Shown piece by piece: positions 26,643 through 35,635 of a stretch of 64,000 nt of DNA. Source of the stretch: Rhodocyclales bacterium. Lineage in GTDB: Bacteria > Pseudomonadota > Gammaproteobacteria > Burkholderiales > Rhodocyclaceae. Both the position numbers and the translations under genes were made by a program. The stretch is from positions 62,001 to 126,000 of the forward strand of contig JAPLQX010000046.1 in assembly GCA_026399435.1 (NCBI GenBank). The letters are read 5' to 3'. The notes below the pieces were generated by a model. It did not search any database and was not told where the DNA came from. It saw only the letters and a list, made by a program, of their open reading frames with translations. Each line of letters starts with the position of its first letter. Positions within the stretch are counted from its first letter, which is position 1.

Positions 26643-27290
26643 AGCCGGTTTCTTGGGATAGCCGACCGTCTGCGACAGCAATACCTGCTGGTCATGCGTC
26701 AGCCCGAGCGCGTCGGCAATCGCAGTGCGGTCGATCCAGGCGCGGATCACCGTAGCCAGCCTGTTGCTGGCGGCGAACAGGTACACATTCTGCGCGATCG
26801 CGCCGGCCGCGGCCGAGGCATAGGACTCGCGCTGCGCCACCGGCACCAGGCCCATGCGTGCGTGGTCGGCCACATATACGAGGTCCAGCGGCGCCTCATC
26901 GACGAAATCCTGGTAGCCCGTGACGCTCCTCAAGTCGCTTGCCGCGACGAGGTGCAGCTGATTTACCGCCGCGTCATAGCGATAGGCTCCCGCAGGCAGT
27001 GCGACGAACACGTCGATCTCCTGGGCATTCAGCGCCGAGGGGGCGGTGCGGCCGCCATCGGCCCGGTTGGTGCCGTAGGCCGCCCATAGCAGATTCGACA
27101 GCAAGGGCAGGGGCAGCGGCTTGCCGGCAAATTCGCGCGACGAGTGCCGGGCGGCCAGCGCTTCCATCAGGGGCAGGCCACCTTGCCTTACGGGCGGCGG
27201 CAGTGAAATCGAAGTCGCCGGGTCCCCTTGCGCGGGCTTCGGCCGCAAGGCGCCCATCATGCCGAGCGCGAGCTTGGTCAAGGTCGTCAT
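26637..27290 (-). CDS. SagB/ThcOx-type nitroreductase family protein
   Basis: 217 residues. The flavin-binding pattern HSSREFAGKPLPLPLLSNLLWAAYGTNR is the SagB-type N-terminus, followed by PSALNAQEIDVFVALPAGAYRYDA and a C-terminal GLTHDQQVLLSQTVGYP (NADH/FMN). Stand-alone members reduce nitro or other conjugated compounds; SagB proteins oxidise azolines in peptides, but no partner YcaO gene is nearby. The N-terminal 25 residues could include a short hydrophobic helix (LTKLALGMMGAL). Function unassigned. Confidence 0.85.
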   Translation of the reverse strand: MTTLTKLALGMMGALRPKPAQGDPATSISLPPPVRQGGLPLMEALAARHSSREFAGKPLPLPLLSNLLWAAYGTNRADGGRTAPSALNAQEIDVFVALPAGAYRYDAAVNQLHLVAASDLRSVTGYQDFVDEAPLDLVYVADHARMGLVPVAQRESYASAAAGAIAQNVYLFAASNRLATVIRAWIDRTAIADALGLTHDQQVLLSQTVGYPKKPAS

Positions 27291-27560
27291 GGCTTGCCTC
27301 CGTTCATTCCTGATGCAGGCATGGTAGCGACATGGTGAATTGTCGGCTCAGGCAAAAAAATCCGGCGGGATCGCTCGGGCCGGAGGTTTAAACCCCGCGT
27401 TGCGCGAGGATGGAGTAGCAGGTTCGGAGCGGATCAAAGAAACGACGGCCGCCCGCCATTGGAATGCAGCATACGGCCGCGCAGGTCCCCCGGGGAATAC
27501 CGGCAAGCGCGTATTTTGACTACCCGGTTCAGGGTAGCGACGGCGCCACCCGGCTCGCGC
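27291..27560. other. Noncoding gap
   Basis: 270 bp between the nitroreductase start and the end of the NlpC/P60 gene, both on the minus strand. It should hold the nitroreductase promoter. There is an A7 run near 27354 and GC-rich partial repeats around 27361-27400, but no gene or convincing terminator that I can support. Confidence 0.5.
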
Positions 27561-28136
27561 CTACTCGAAGTAAGTCCGGCCTTCCTCGAAGCGGGCGGCG
27601 AACCAGCCGCTCTTGAGGCTGTCGGTGCGCACCTTGCCGCGACTGTTGGGTGCATGCACGAAGCGCTCGTCGCCGATGTAGATGCCGACATGCGAGTAGG
27701 CCTGATTGCGGGTGTTGAAGAAGACCAGGTCCCCAGGGCGCAGTTGTGCCGCCGGCACGGGCTTGCCCAGGCGAGCCAGATCGGCGGCCGAGCCGGCGAG
27801 CTGCATGTCGACCGACTTCTGGTAGACGTAGCTGACCATGCCGCTGCAATCGAGCCCGGCCTCCGGATTCTTGCCGCCGAAGCGGTAGCCGGTTTCGATC
27901 AGCCCCAGTGCAAACAGCACCACGTCGTTCGCCTTGTGATTGATGTCCCCGGCCGGGCTCGGCGTCGACCCGCCGTTATTCGCCGTACCGCCAGCGCCAG
28001 CGCGCTGCGTCCCTTCGGGAACTCTTGAAACTACCGGCGCCGGTGACTGCGCAGCGTAGTTGAGGACGCCGCACGCGCCAAGCACCAGCGTCGAACTGGC
28101 GAGCAGAGCGGCAAGCGAATAGCGCGGATTCGGCAT
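27561..28136 (-). CDS. NlpC/P60 family lipoprotein, murein endopeptidase-like
   Basis: 191 residues. The start MPNPRYSLAALLASSTLVLGAC gives a lipoprotein signal with lipobox LGAC. The NlpC/P60 domain has catalytic Cys in LDCSGMVSYVYQ, His in SHVGIYIGD and the third polar residue in FVHAPNSRGKV. Such proteins (Spr, NlpC) cleave peptidoglycan cross-links at the outer membrane. Between lipobox and catalytic domain lies a low-complexity linker that contains a long repeat copy encoding VPEGTQRAGAGGTAN. The divergent neighbour is an alcohol dehydrogenase. Confidence 0.92.
   Translation of the reverse strand: MPNPRYSLAALLASSTLVLGACGVLNYAAQSPAPVVSRVPEGTQRAGAGGTANNGGSTPSPAGDINHKANDVVLFALGLIETGYRFGGKNPEAGLDCSGMVSYVYQKSVDMQLAGSAADLARLGKPVPAAQLRPGDLVFFNTRNQAYSHVGIYIGDERFVHAPNSRGKVRTDSLKSGWFAARFEEGRTYFE
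27981..28027 (-). repeat. Dispersed GTCGGCGCTGGCGG element, copy 6, long form (inside NlpC/P60 lipoprotein gene)
   Basis: On the minus strand: CAAGAGTTCCCGAAGGGACG, CAGCGCGCTGGCGC and TGGCGGTACGGCG. It holds two small stem-loops (TCCC-GAA-GGGA and CAGCGC-GCTG-GCGCTG). The best full-length copy in the window. It encodes VPEGTQRAGAGGTA in the linker after the lipidated Cys. Confidence 0.85.
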
Positions 28137-28195
28137 GGCACCAAATCTAATCCTGTAGACTGATGCCGATAAACCCAAGCAAGGCAGAAATTCTC

Positions 28196-29326
28196 ATGCA
28201 AATCCGCGCCGCCGTCCTCAGCCAGATGCAATCCCCGCCGCCCTATGCGCAGACGCGACCGATCGCGATCGAAACCGTGAATCTCGCCGGACCCGGCCCG
28301 AATGAAGTGCTGGTCAAGATTACGGCGGCCGGTCTGTGCCATTCCGACCTGTCGGTCGTCAATGGCGACCGCCCGCGGCCGATGCCGATGGCACTCGGCC
28401 ATGAAGCCGCCGGCATCGTCGAGGAGACCGGACCCGGCGTCACCGATCTGGTGCGCGGCGACAGCGTGGCGCTGGTGTTCGTCCCCAGTTGCGGCCACTG
28501 CCTGCCCTGCCTCGAAGGCCGCCCCGCACTCTGCGAACCCGGTGCCGCGGCCAACGCCGCCGGCGCCATGGTCGGCGGCCATCGCCATCTGTCGCGCACC
28601 AACGGCACGCCGCTGAACCATCAGGTCGGCGTTTCCTGCTTCGCCGAATATGCCGTGTGCAATCGCGGCTCGCTGGTCAAGGTGAGGCCCGACCTGCCGC
28701 CGGACGTCGCGGCGATCTTCGGCTGCGCGGTGCTGACCGGCGTCGGCGCCGCGATCAACTCGGCGCAGATTCGCCTCGGGCAGACCGTTGCCGTGGTAGG
28801 CCTCGGCGGCGTCGGCCTGTCCGCCGTGCTCGGTGCACTGGCGGCCGGCGCGCGGCAGGTCATCGCCGTCGATACCCTGCCGGCGAAGCTCGAAACGGCC
28901 TTGGCGCTGGGCGCCACGCACGCCTTCCGTGCCGACGATCCCGATCTCGTGGCGCAGATCAAGGCGGCGACCAATGGCGGCGTGGATATCGCCATCGAAG
29001 CCGCCAGCTCGGTGCAGGCGCTCGACGCCGCCTACAAGATGACCCGGCGCGGCGGCACCACGATCACCTGCAGCCTGCCGCCGCCGTCGCACACCTTCAA
29101 CGTGCCGGCGGTGAACCTCGTCGCCGAAGAGCGCACGCTGAAGGGCAGCTACCTCGGCTCGGCCGTGCCGGCGCGCGACATTCCGCGCTACATCGAGTTG
29201 TTCAAGGCCGGCCGGCTGCCGGTGGACAAGCTGATCACGCATCGCCTGAAGCTCGACCAGATCAACGAAGGCTTCGACCGGCTGGCCTCGGGCGAGGCTG
29301 TGCGCCAGGTCATCCTGTTCGACTGA
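28196..29326 (+). CDS. Zinc-dependent alcohol dehydrogenase (MDR family)
   Basis: 376 residues from [19 protein letters not shown]. Catalytic zinc ligands in AGLCHSDL and [13 protein letters not shown], structural zinc cysteines in [19 protein letters not shown], and NAD Rossmann motif [16 protein letters not shown] with Asp in [10 protein letters not shown] favouring NAD. It resembles the class III/acyclic alcohol group. It probably oxidises a primary alcohol, but the substrate is unknown. The gene is divergent from the NlpC gene (59 bp) and 13 bp upstream of metK. Confidence 0.9.
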   Translation: MQIRAAVLSQMQSPPPYAQTRPIAIETVNLAGPGPNEVLVKITAAGLCHSDLSVVNGDRPRPMPMALGHEAAGIVEETGPGVTDLVRGDSVALVFVPSCGHCLPCLEGRPALCEPGAAANAAGAMVGGHRHLSRTNGTPLNHQVGVSCFAEYAVCNRGSLVKVRPDLPPDVAAIFGCAVLTGVGAAINSAQIRLGQTVAVVGLGGVGLSAVLGALAAGARQVIAVDTLPAKLETALALGATHAFRADDPDLVAQIKAATNGGVDIAIEAASSVQALDAAYKMTRRGGTTITCSLPPPSHTFNVPAVNLVAEERTLKGSYLGSAVPARDIPRYIELFKAGRLPVDKLITHRLKLDQINEGFDRLASGEAVRQVILFD

Positions 29327-29339
29327 GGCGGATTCGGCG

Positions 29340-30518
<1,179 letters not shown>

Positions 30519-30538
30519 GAACGACAGGGAGAAACGAA

Positions 30539-31072
30539 ATGCCGAACTCCTTTGCGACTGCGCTCGGAAAAGCCTTGCGCTGCCTGGTCGGCGCCAGCGC
30601 CGCCGCGCTGCTGCTGAGCGCCTGCGGCAACATCGCCGTCTATTCCGGCGCCGGCGGCACGACGGTCGAAGCGAAGAAAGTTGCGGCCCTGGTCTACGCC
30701 CAGGCCCCGGACGCGGAAATCGACACGCTGCCCTACTCCGGCGGCGACCTCACCAACGCCATCAAGCGCCTGCGCGATCGCTATCCGCAACTGAAGCCCT
30801 GGCTCGACCAGGGCGTCATCGGCAACACCGCCAGCGGTTTCGTCGCCCTGCGCGACACGGCCCGGCGCGAACAGGTGCGCGAACTGTTGCGCGCCGAGAA
30901 CCGCGACCGGGCGCTGCTGCACAACCAGGCCTCCAAGGCAGTGGGCCACGGCGGCGAGGACCTGGACATCTGGCTGCCTTATGCCTCGTACTCCTTTGGC
31001 AAGGAGTGGATAGAGCAGGGACAGCCCGGATGGTGGTGGCTGAATGAAAGCCGGCAGTGGGTGCGGAAGTAG
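30539..31072 (+). CDS. Lipoprotein, DUF1318 (YdbL)-like
   Basis: 177 residues from MPNSFATALGKALRCLVGASAAALLLSACGN; lipobox LSAC. GGGAGA lies about eight bases before the ATG. The mature protein has a pattern resembling YdbL/DUF1318: KRLRDRYPQLKPWLDQGVIGNTASGFVALRD, LLRAENRDRALLHNQASKA, and the C-terminal WWWLNESRQWVRK. Function unknown; envelope location is likely. The family assignment is tentative. Confidence 0.75.
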   Translation: MPNSFATALGKALRCLVGASAAALLLSACGNIAVYSGAGGTTVEAKKVAALVYAQAPDAEIDTLPYSGGDLTNAIKRLRDRYPQLKPWLDQGVIGNTASGFVALRDTARREQVRELLRAENRDRALLHNQASKAVGHGGEDLDIWLPYASYSFGKEWIEQGQPGWWWLNESRQWVRK

Positions 31073-31085
31073 GGCCGCGCGGCCT

Positions 31086-31484
31086 CTACGTCGCGGACGG
31101 CACCTCGCGCTTGCTGCCGTCGTCGTTGATCGCAACGTAGGTGAATTGCGCTTCGGTAACCTTGACCACCACGGGATTGGCCGGATGGCGCTCTGCATAA
31201 ACCTGCACATCCACCGTGATCGAAGTCCTGCCGACCTTCACCACGTCGGCATAGAAGCTGACGATGTCGCCGACCGAGATCGGCTGCTTGAACAGGAAGG
31301 ACTGCACCGCGACGGTAGCGATGCGGCCGCGCGCGCGGCGCATTGCCGGTATCGCGGCGGCGATGTCACATTGCGCCATGACCCAGCCGCCGAAGATGTC
31401 GCCGTTGCCGTTCATGTCGGCCGGCATCGGCATCACGCGCAGCACGGGCTCGCGCCCCGGGATCTTTACGCCTTCGTGACCCAT
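31086..31484 (-). CDS. Acyl-CoA thioesterase, YciA-type hotdog
   Basis: 132 residues from MGHEGVKIPGREPVLRVMPMPADMNGNGDIFGGWVMAQCDIA. The ATG overlaps the fadJ stop by one base (TGATG); a GTG three bases earlier is the alternative. The motif PADMNGNGDIFGGWVMAQCD is the YciA/acyl-CoA thioester hydrolase signature with the catalytic Asp. It hydrolyses acyl-CoA and probably relieves CoA sequestration during beta-oxidation. Last gene of the psrA-fad operon. Confidence 0.92.
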   Translation of the reverse strand: MGHEGVKIPGREPVLRVMPMPADMNGNGDIFGGWVMAQCDIAAAIPAMRRARGRIATVAVQSFLFKQPISVGDIVSFYADVVKVGRTSITVDVQVYAERHPANPVVVKVTEAQFTYVAINDDGSKREVPSAT

Positions 31485-33439
31485 CACCGGCCTCCGCTAT
31501 TCAGATAGTTCATCGGGCCGCCAGTATAGGGCGCAAAGCCGGTGCCGAAAATCACGCCGGCGTCGGCCAGTTCGGCATCGGCGACGATGCCGGCTGCCAC
31601 CAGGCGCTGCGTGGCGGCCAGCAGGGGCTTGATCAGGCGCTGCGCGAGATCCTTCGGCGCCGTACCGTCAGCACCGACTCCTGTCTTCCGAGCCTTGCCA
31701 TCCACCCAGTTGTAGAAGCCCTTACCCGACTTCTTGCCCAGATGCCCGGCGCCGACCAGTTCGACCAGCTTCTGCGGCGGATCGGACTCGCCGACCAGCT
31801 GCCGACCCGCCGCGACGGCGACATCCAGCCCGACCGTATCGGCCAGTTCGATCGGCCCCATCGGCATGCCGAAGGCCAGCATGGCGGCGTCGATGGTTTC
31901 GGGCGCGATGCCTTCGTCGATGCAGCGCATCGCCTCATGCATGTAGGGCGCGAGCACCGCATTGACCAGGAAGCCCGGCGCGTCCTTCACCGGCAGCGGC
32001 AGCTTGTCGATGCCGCGCACGAAAGCCGCGGCCTTCTGCGCGACTTCCGGCGCGGTGATGTCGCCGGCGACGACTTCGACCAGCGGCATCATCGCCACCG
32101 GATTAAAGAAGTGGATGCCGACCAGACGCGAAGGATTCTTGAACTTCGCCGCGATGTCGGCCAGCTTCAGCGACGAGGTGTTCGAGGCAAGCAGCGCATC
32201 GGGCTTGGCGCGCGCTTCGATATCGGCGAACAGCGCCTGCTTGGCTTCGAGGTTCTCGAAAATCGCTTCGATGATGACATCGGCCTGCCGCACGCCGTCA
32301 CCCTGCGGATCGGCAATCAGCCGGTCGAGCGCAAAGCGCGCCAGCTTCTTGTCGCGCAGCTTCCTTTCGAAGAACTTCGCGGCGCGGCCGACGGCGGGCG
32401 CAATGCGCTCCACAGACTGATCCTGCAGCGTCACCGTCATGCCGCGCAGCACGCACCAGGCCGCGATGTCGCCGCCCATGACGCCGGCACCGACCACGTG
32501 CACATGGCGCGGCGCGAAATTCTCCACGCCTTTGCCGAAACCCTTGAGCCGGTCCTGCAGGAAGAAAACGCGGATCAAATTGCGCGTGGTCGGGTGCATC
32601 ACCAGCGCATCGAGCGAGGTCGGCCTGTCGGCCGGCACCGCCAGCGTGTTGCCGCCGTAGTTCTGCCACTGGTCGATGATCGCCCAGGGCGCCGGGTAGT
32701 GTTCCTGCCGCGCACGCTTCGCCACCTGCTTTCGGGCGCCGCTGGCAACGACACTCTTGAGCGGACCGTTCATCAGCCTCTGCATGAACGGCAGGAGTGC
32801 TTGACGCGGCGGCTTGCCCGAGAGCACCATCATGCGCGCAGCGTTTTCCATGACGCGCGGCGGCACGCAGGCGTCGGCGAGGCCCATTTTCTTCGCGCGT
32901 TTGGCGTCGATGTTCTTGCCGGTCAGCATCATGTCCAGCGCCGCCGCCGGACCGACCAATTGTGGCAAACGCAACATTCCACCCCAGCCGGGAACTATGC
33001 CGAGCATGACTTCGGGCAGCGCGAACTTGGTGCCCGGTTCATCGACCGCGATGCGATAGCGGCAGGCCAGCGCCAGTTCGGTGCCGCCGCCCATGCAGTG
33101 GCCGCGCACCAGCGCCAGCGTCGGGTAGTTCACGGCGGCCAGGCGGTTGTAGGTGTCCCAGCCGCGCTTGATCAGGACACGCGCTTTCTCCGGCGTATCG
33201 GACGAAATGAATTCCTCGATGTTGGCGCCGGCGATGAAGCCGGCCTCCTTGGCCGATTTGAAGATCAGGCCCTTGGGCGGATTCTTCTCGCATTCGTCGA
33301 GGATCAGGCCGAGCTCGGCCATGACGTCGGCGCCCAGCGTATTGGTCGAGGAATCGGCGGTATCGAGGACGGCCCAGGCCACTCCCGCATTTGCGTCGCC
33401 GGCTTCGCGTTCGAGGCGCCAGTTCTTGAAGTTGCTCAT
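31484..33439 (-). CDS. fadJ: FadJ-like 3-hydroxyacyl-CoA dehydrogenase/enoyl-CoA hydratase
   Basis: 651 residues. Crotonase domain with FIAGANIEEFISSDTPEKA and GHCMGGGTELALACRYRIA, catalytic region LPEVMLGIVPGWGGMLRLP; NAD domain VHVVGAGVMGGDIAAWCVLRG; dehydrogenase region RLVGIHFFNPVAMMPLVEVVAGD. Slightly shorter than E. coli FadJ (714). Paired with the FadI-type thiolase in the same operon. A repeat copy adds KTGVGADGTAP near residue 590, between two C-terminal dehydrogenase lobes. Overlaps the MaoC gene by four bases. Confidence 0.92.
   Translation of the reverse strand: MSNFKNWRLEREAGDANAGVAWAVLDTADSSTNTLGADVMAELGLILDECEKNPPKGLIFKSAKEAGFIAGANIEEFISSDTPEKARVLIKRGWDTYNRLAAVNYPTLALVRGHCMGGGTELALACRYRIAVDEPGTKFALPEVMLGIVPGWGGMLRLPQLVGPAAALDMMLTGKNIDAKRAKKMGLADACVPPRVMENAARMMVLSGKPPRQALLPFMQRLMNGPLKSVVASGARKQVAKRARQEHYPAPWAIIDQWQNYGGNTLAVPADRPTSLDALVMHPTTRNLIRVFFLQDRLKGFGKGVENFAPRHVHVVGAGVMGGDIAAWCVLRGMTVTLQDQSVERIAPAVGRAAKFFERKLRDKKLARFALDRLIADPQGDGVRQADVIIEAIFENLEAKQALFADIEARAKPDALLASNTSSLKLADIAAKFKNPSRLVGIHFFNPVAMMPLVEVVAGDITAPEVAQKAAAFVRGIDKLPLPVKDAPGFLVNAVLAPYMHEAMRCIDEGIAPETIDAAMLAFGMPMGPIELADTVGLDVAVAAGRQLVGESDPPQKLVELVGAGHLGKKSGKGFYNWVDGKARKTGVGADGTAPKDLAQRLIKPLLAATQRLVAAGIVADAELADAGVIFGTGFAPYTGGPMNYLNSGGR
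31658..31682 (-). repeat. Dispersed GTCGGCGCTGGCGG element, copy 7 (inside fadJ)
   Basis: Short form with three differences, sense orientation, encoding GVGADGTA between NWVDGKARKT and PKDLAQRLIKP. It occupies the equivalent inter-lobe position to the copy in the fadB-like gene at 17241. Confidence 0.75.
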
Positions 33440-34320
33440 GTCGGGCTTTCCTTGCTTGTGTTCGGAATAACGAAGCGCCCGACGATGGCCGGCCGCGCAT
33501 CGTCAGCCACGTGAAGTGCGAAGAGGTGCTTCGCCGCCTGCGGCTCGCTGCGCAGGCTCACCCTGGCGCCATAGAAGACCGGACCCTTGATCCAGGTGTC
33601 GAGCTCCATCGGTGCATGGTGTGCGGCGCCGAGATGTCCGAGGCACTGACCGATAGCCCGCTGAGGATGGGCGAACGCACGCGCGTAGCCAAGGCGGCGC
33701 GCGTACCAGCCGCTCATGTGCAGGGGATTGAAGTCGCCCGAAAGGCGGCCGTAACGCCAGCGGCCATGCTCCGGCATGCGCCACTCGGTGGCGGTCGTCC
33801 CGCCCACGCCCGGGCTGGCGTAGGCGTCCGCCTGCGCCGAACCGAAACGACCGCGCGCGTAGAAGGTATTCACGGCTTCCCACACGGTGCGGCCGCCGAC
33901 CTTCGCCTCGACCCGCAGGTCCATCTCGAGGCCCTTCTCGAGCACGCGCAGATCGCCTGTGCGCACGGTGAAATCCAGCACCGCATCGGGTGCGATCGGC
34001 TCGTGCTGCACCAGTCGGTTGCGAACCTGCAGCACCTTCCAGATCGGCAGGGGAAAGGCTGGATGGCTGAGCACCGCCATCAGCATGGGGAAGCTTGCGG
34101 TATGGGGATAAAGGATCGACAGAGACTCACCCGTCGGCATGCCGGACAGGTCGAGGAACTCGGCGAGATCCTGCGACGAAGTTCGATGGCCGGACCACCG
34201 CGCCTCGATATCGGGCAGTTGTCCGTCGTCGGCAAAACCGCGCGACGGGCGCCAGACATTCGCCATGAAGCCCATGGCGGATGGCTTGGCACGATACTCG
34301 AGCCGGACCGGCGTGCGCAT
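33436..34320 (-). CDS. MaoC-like (R)-specific acyl dehydratase, hotdog fold
   Basis: 294 residues. The C-terminal hotdog contains the hydratase-2 motif YGRLSGDFNPLHMSGWYA, with catalytic Asp and His, followed by RAFAHPQRAIGQCLGHL. The N-terminal half is a second, degenerate hotdog domain (ESLSILYPHTASFPMLMAVLSHPAFPLP). It hydrates 2-enoyl-CoA to the (R)-3-hydroxyacyl form. Encoded between fadI (11 bp) and fadJ (4-bp overlap), it would handle alternative stereoisomers in beta-oxidation. Confidence 0.9.
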   Translation of the reverse strand: MRTPVRLEYRAKPSAMGFMANVWRPSRGFADDGQLPDIEARWSGHRTSSQDLAEFLDLSGMPTGESLSILYPHTASFPMLMAVLSHPAFPLPIWKVLQVRNRLVQHEPIAPDAVLDFTVRTGDLRVLEKGLEMDLRVEAKVGGRTVWEAVNTFYARGRFGSAQADAYASPGVGGTTATEWRMPEHGRWRYGRLSGDFNPLHMSGWYARRLGYARAFAHPQRAIGQCLGHLGAAHHAPMELDTWIKGPVFYGARVSLRSEPQAAKHLFALHVADDARPAIVGRFVIPNTSKESPT

Positions 34321-34331
34321 CGCGACCCGCG

Positions 34332-35633
34332 CTAGACCGTTTCGACCAGCACCGCACCGCCCTGTCCGCCGCCGATGCAGATGGTGGCGATGCCGCGCTT
34401 GCCGCGTTTGCCATCATTGTTACGTCGCAGTACATGCAGCAGATGCAGCACGATGCGCGCCCCCGAGGCGCCGACCGGATGGCCCAACGCGATCGCGCCG
34501 CCGTCGACATTGAGCTTCCCGGTGTCGAGCGCTCCGAGCGCGCAATCCAGCCCCAGCTCTTCGCGGCAATAGGCGGCGTCGTTCCACGCCCGCAGGCAGC
34601 CCTGCACCTGCGCGGCGAAGGCCTCGTTGATTTCCCAGGCGTCGAGGTCATTGAGGCCGAGGCCGTGACGCTGCAGGATGGGCGTCGCCGCATGCACCGG
34701 ACCGAGGCCCATCTGCGCCGGATCGAGGCCGGCCCACTGGGTGTCGGTGATTTTTCCGATCGGCTCCAGCTTGTATTTCTCGACGGCCCCGGCGGACGCC
34801 AGTAGCAGCCAGGCCGCGCCGTCGGTAATCTGCGAGCTGTTGCCCGGCGTGATCTTGCCGTAGGTGCGATCGAAAAAGGGCTTCAGCCTGGCGAGGTTCT
34901 GCTCGCTCGAGTCGAGGCGCACGCCATCGTCCGCTGCATATACCTTGCCGCTCGTGTCGATCAGCGGCACGATTTCCTCGAAGCGGCCGGCCGCCTGCGC
35001 GGCCGCCACCTTCCTGTGGCTCTCGACCGAGAAGGCATCCATTTCCCGGCGCGAAATGCCGAACTTCCAGGCCAGATTTTCGGCGGTCTGGCCCATCATC
35101 AGATTGACCACCGGGTCGGTCAGGCCCTTGACGATGCCGATCACGGGGCTCAAGAGCATGCCCAGGCGCAGTTTGGCGAACAGCCCGATTCGCGCGCCGA
35201 GCGTGCGCGCTTGCGCCATGCGCGAGAACCACATCACCATCTTGTCCGAGTACAGCAAGTGAGTGCGCGAGAGCGCATCGACGCCGCCGGCCATCACCAG
35301 CTGCGAACGCCCGTTCTGGATGTTGGCAATCGCCGAATCGATCGCCTGCATGCCGGAGGCGCAGTTGCGCATCACGGTCCAGCCCGGCACCTTGTTGCCG
35401 CAGCCGAGGCGCAGCGCGATGACGCGGCCGATGTTCACCTCATCGACGCTCGGCGCGGCGCAGCCGACGATCACTTCGTCGAGCTGGTCGGGGGCGAAGG
35501 GCTGGCGCGCCAGCAGGGCGCGGCCGGAAATGGTGGCGAGGTCGGACGCCGAAAACGGGCCGGGAACGTTGCGCGACTTGAGAAAGGGCGTACGTGCGCC
35601 ATCGACGATATAGACGGAGGCGAAGGCGGCCAT
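34332..35633 (-). CDS. fadI: FadI-type acetyl-CoA acyltransferase
   Basis: 433 residues from MAAFASVYIVDGARTPFLKSR, two bases after the fadE stop; an upstream open frame to 35786 is fadE in another frame. Thiolase residues: Cys in TVMRNCASGMQAIDSA, EINEAFAAQVQGCLRAW, ALGHPVGASGARIV (His), CIGGGQGGAVLVE (Cys). Length and the LLSPVIGIVKGLTDPVVNLMMGQTAEN loop match FadI of the FadIJ complex. It releases acetyl-CoA in each beta-oxidation round. Confidence 0.92.
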   Translation of the reverse strand: MAAFASVYIVDGARTPFLKSRNVPGPFSASDLATISGRALLARQPFAPDQLDEVIVGCAAPSVDEVNIGRVIALRLGCGNKVPGWTVMRNCASGMQAIDSAIANIQNGRSQLVMAGGVDALSRTHLLYSDKMVMWFSRMAQARTLGARIGLFAKLRLGMLLSPVIGIVKGLTDPVVNLMMGQTAENLAWKFGISRREMDAFSVESHRKVAAAQAAGRFEEIVPLIDTSGKVYAADDGVRLDSSEQNLARLKPFFDRTYGKITPGNSSQITDGAAWLLLASAGAVEKYKLEPIGKITDTQWAGLDPAQMGLGPVHAATPILQRHGLGLNDLDAWEINEAFAAQVQGCLRAWNDAAYCREELGLDCALGALDTGKLNVDGGAIALGHPVGASGARIVLHLLHVLRRNNDGKRGKRGIATICIGGGQGGAVLVETV

Positions 35634-35635
35634 GG

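Noticed and set aside
26637..27290. SagB-type nitroreductase as part of an azole-modified peptide cluster
   Set aside because: No YcaO cyclodehydratase or precursor peptide in the surrounding genes.
30539..30670. GTCGGCGCCAGCGCC and CCGGCGCCGGCGGCACG in the DUF1318-like lipoprotein gene as further copies of the dispersed element
   Set aside because: Similarity is limited to GC-rich Ala/Gly codons; the diagnostic AAGAGT left end and TACGGCG right end are absent.
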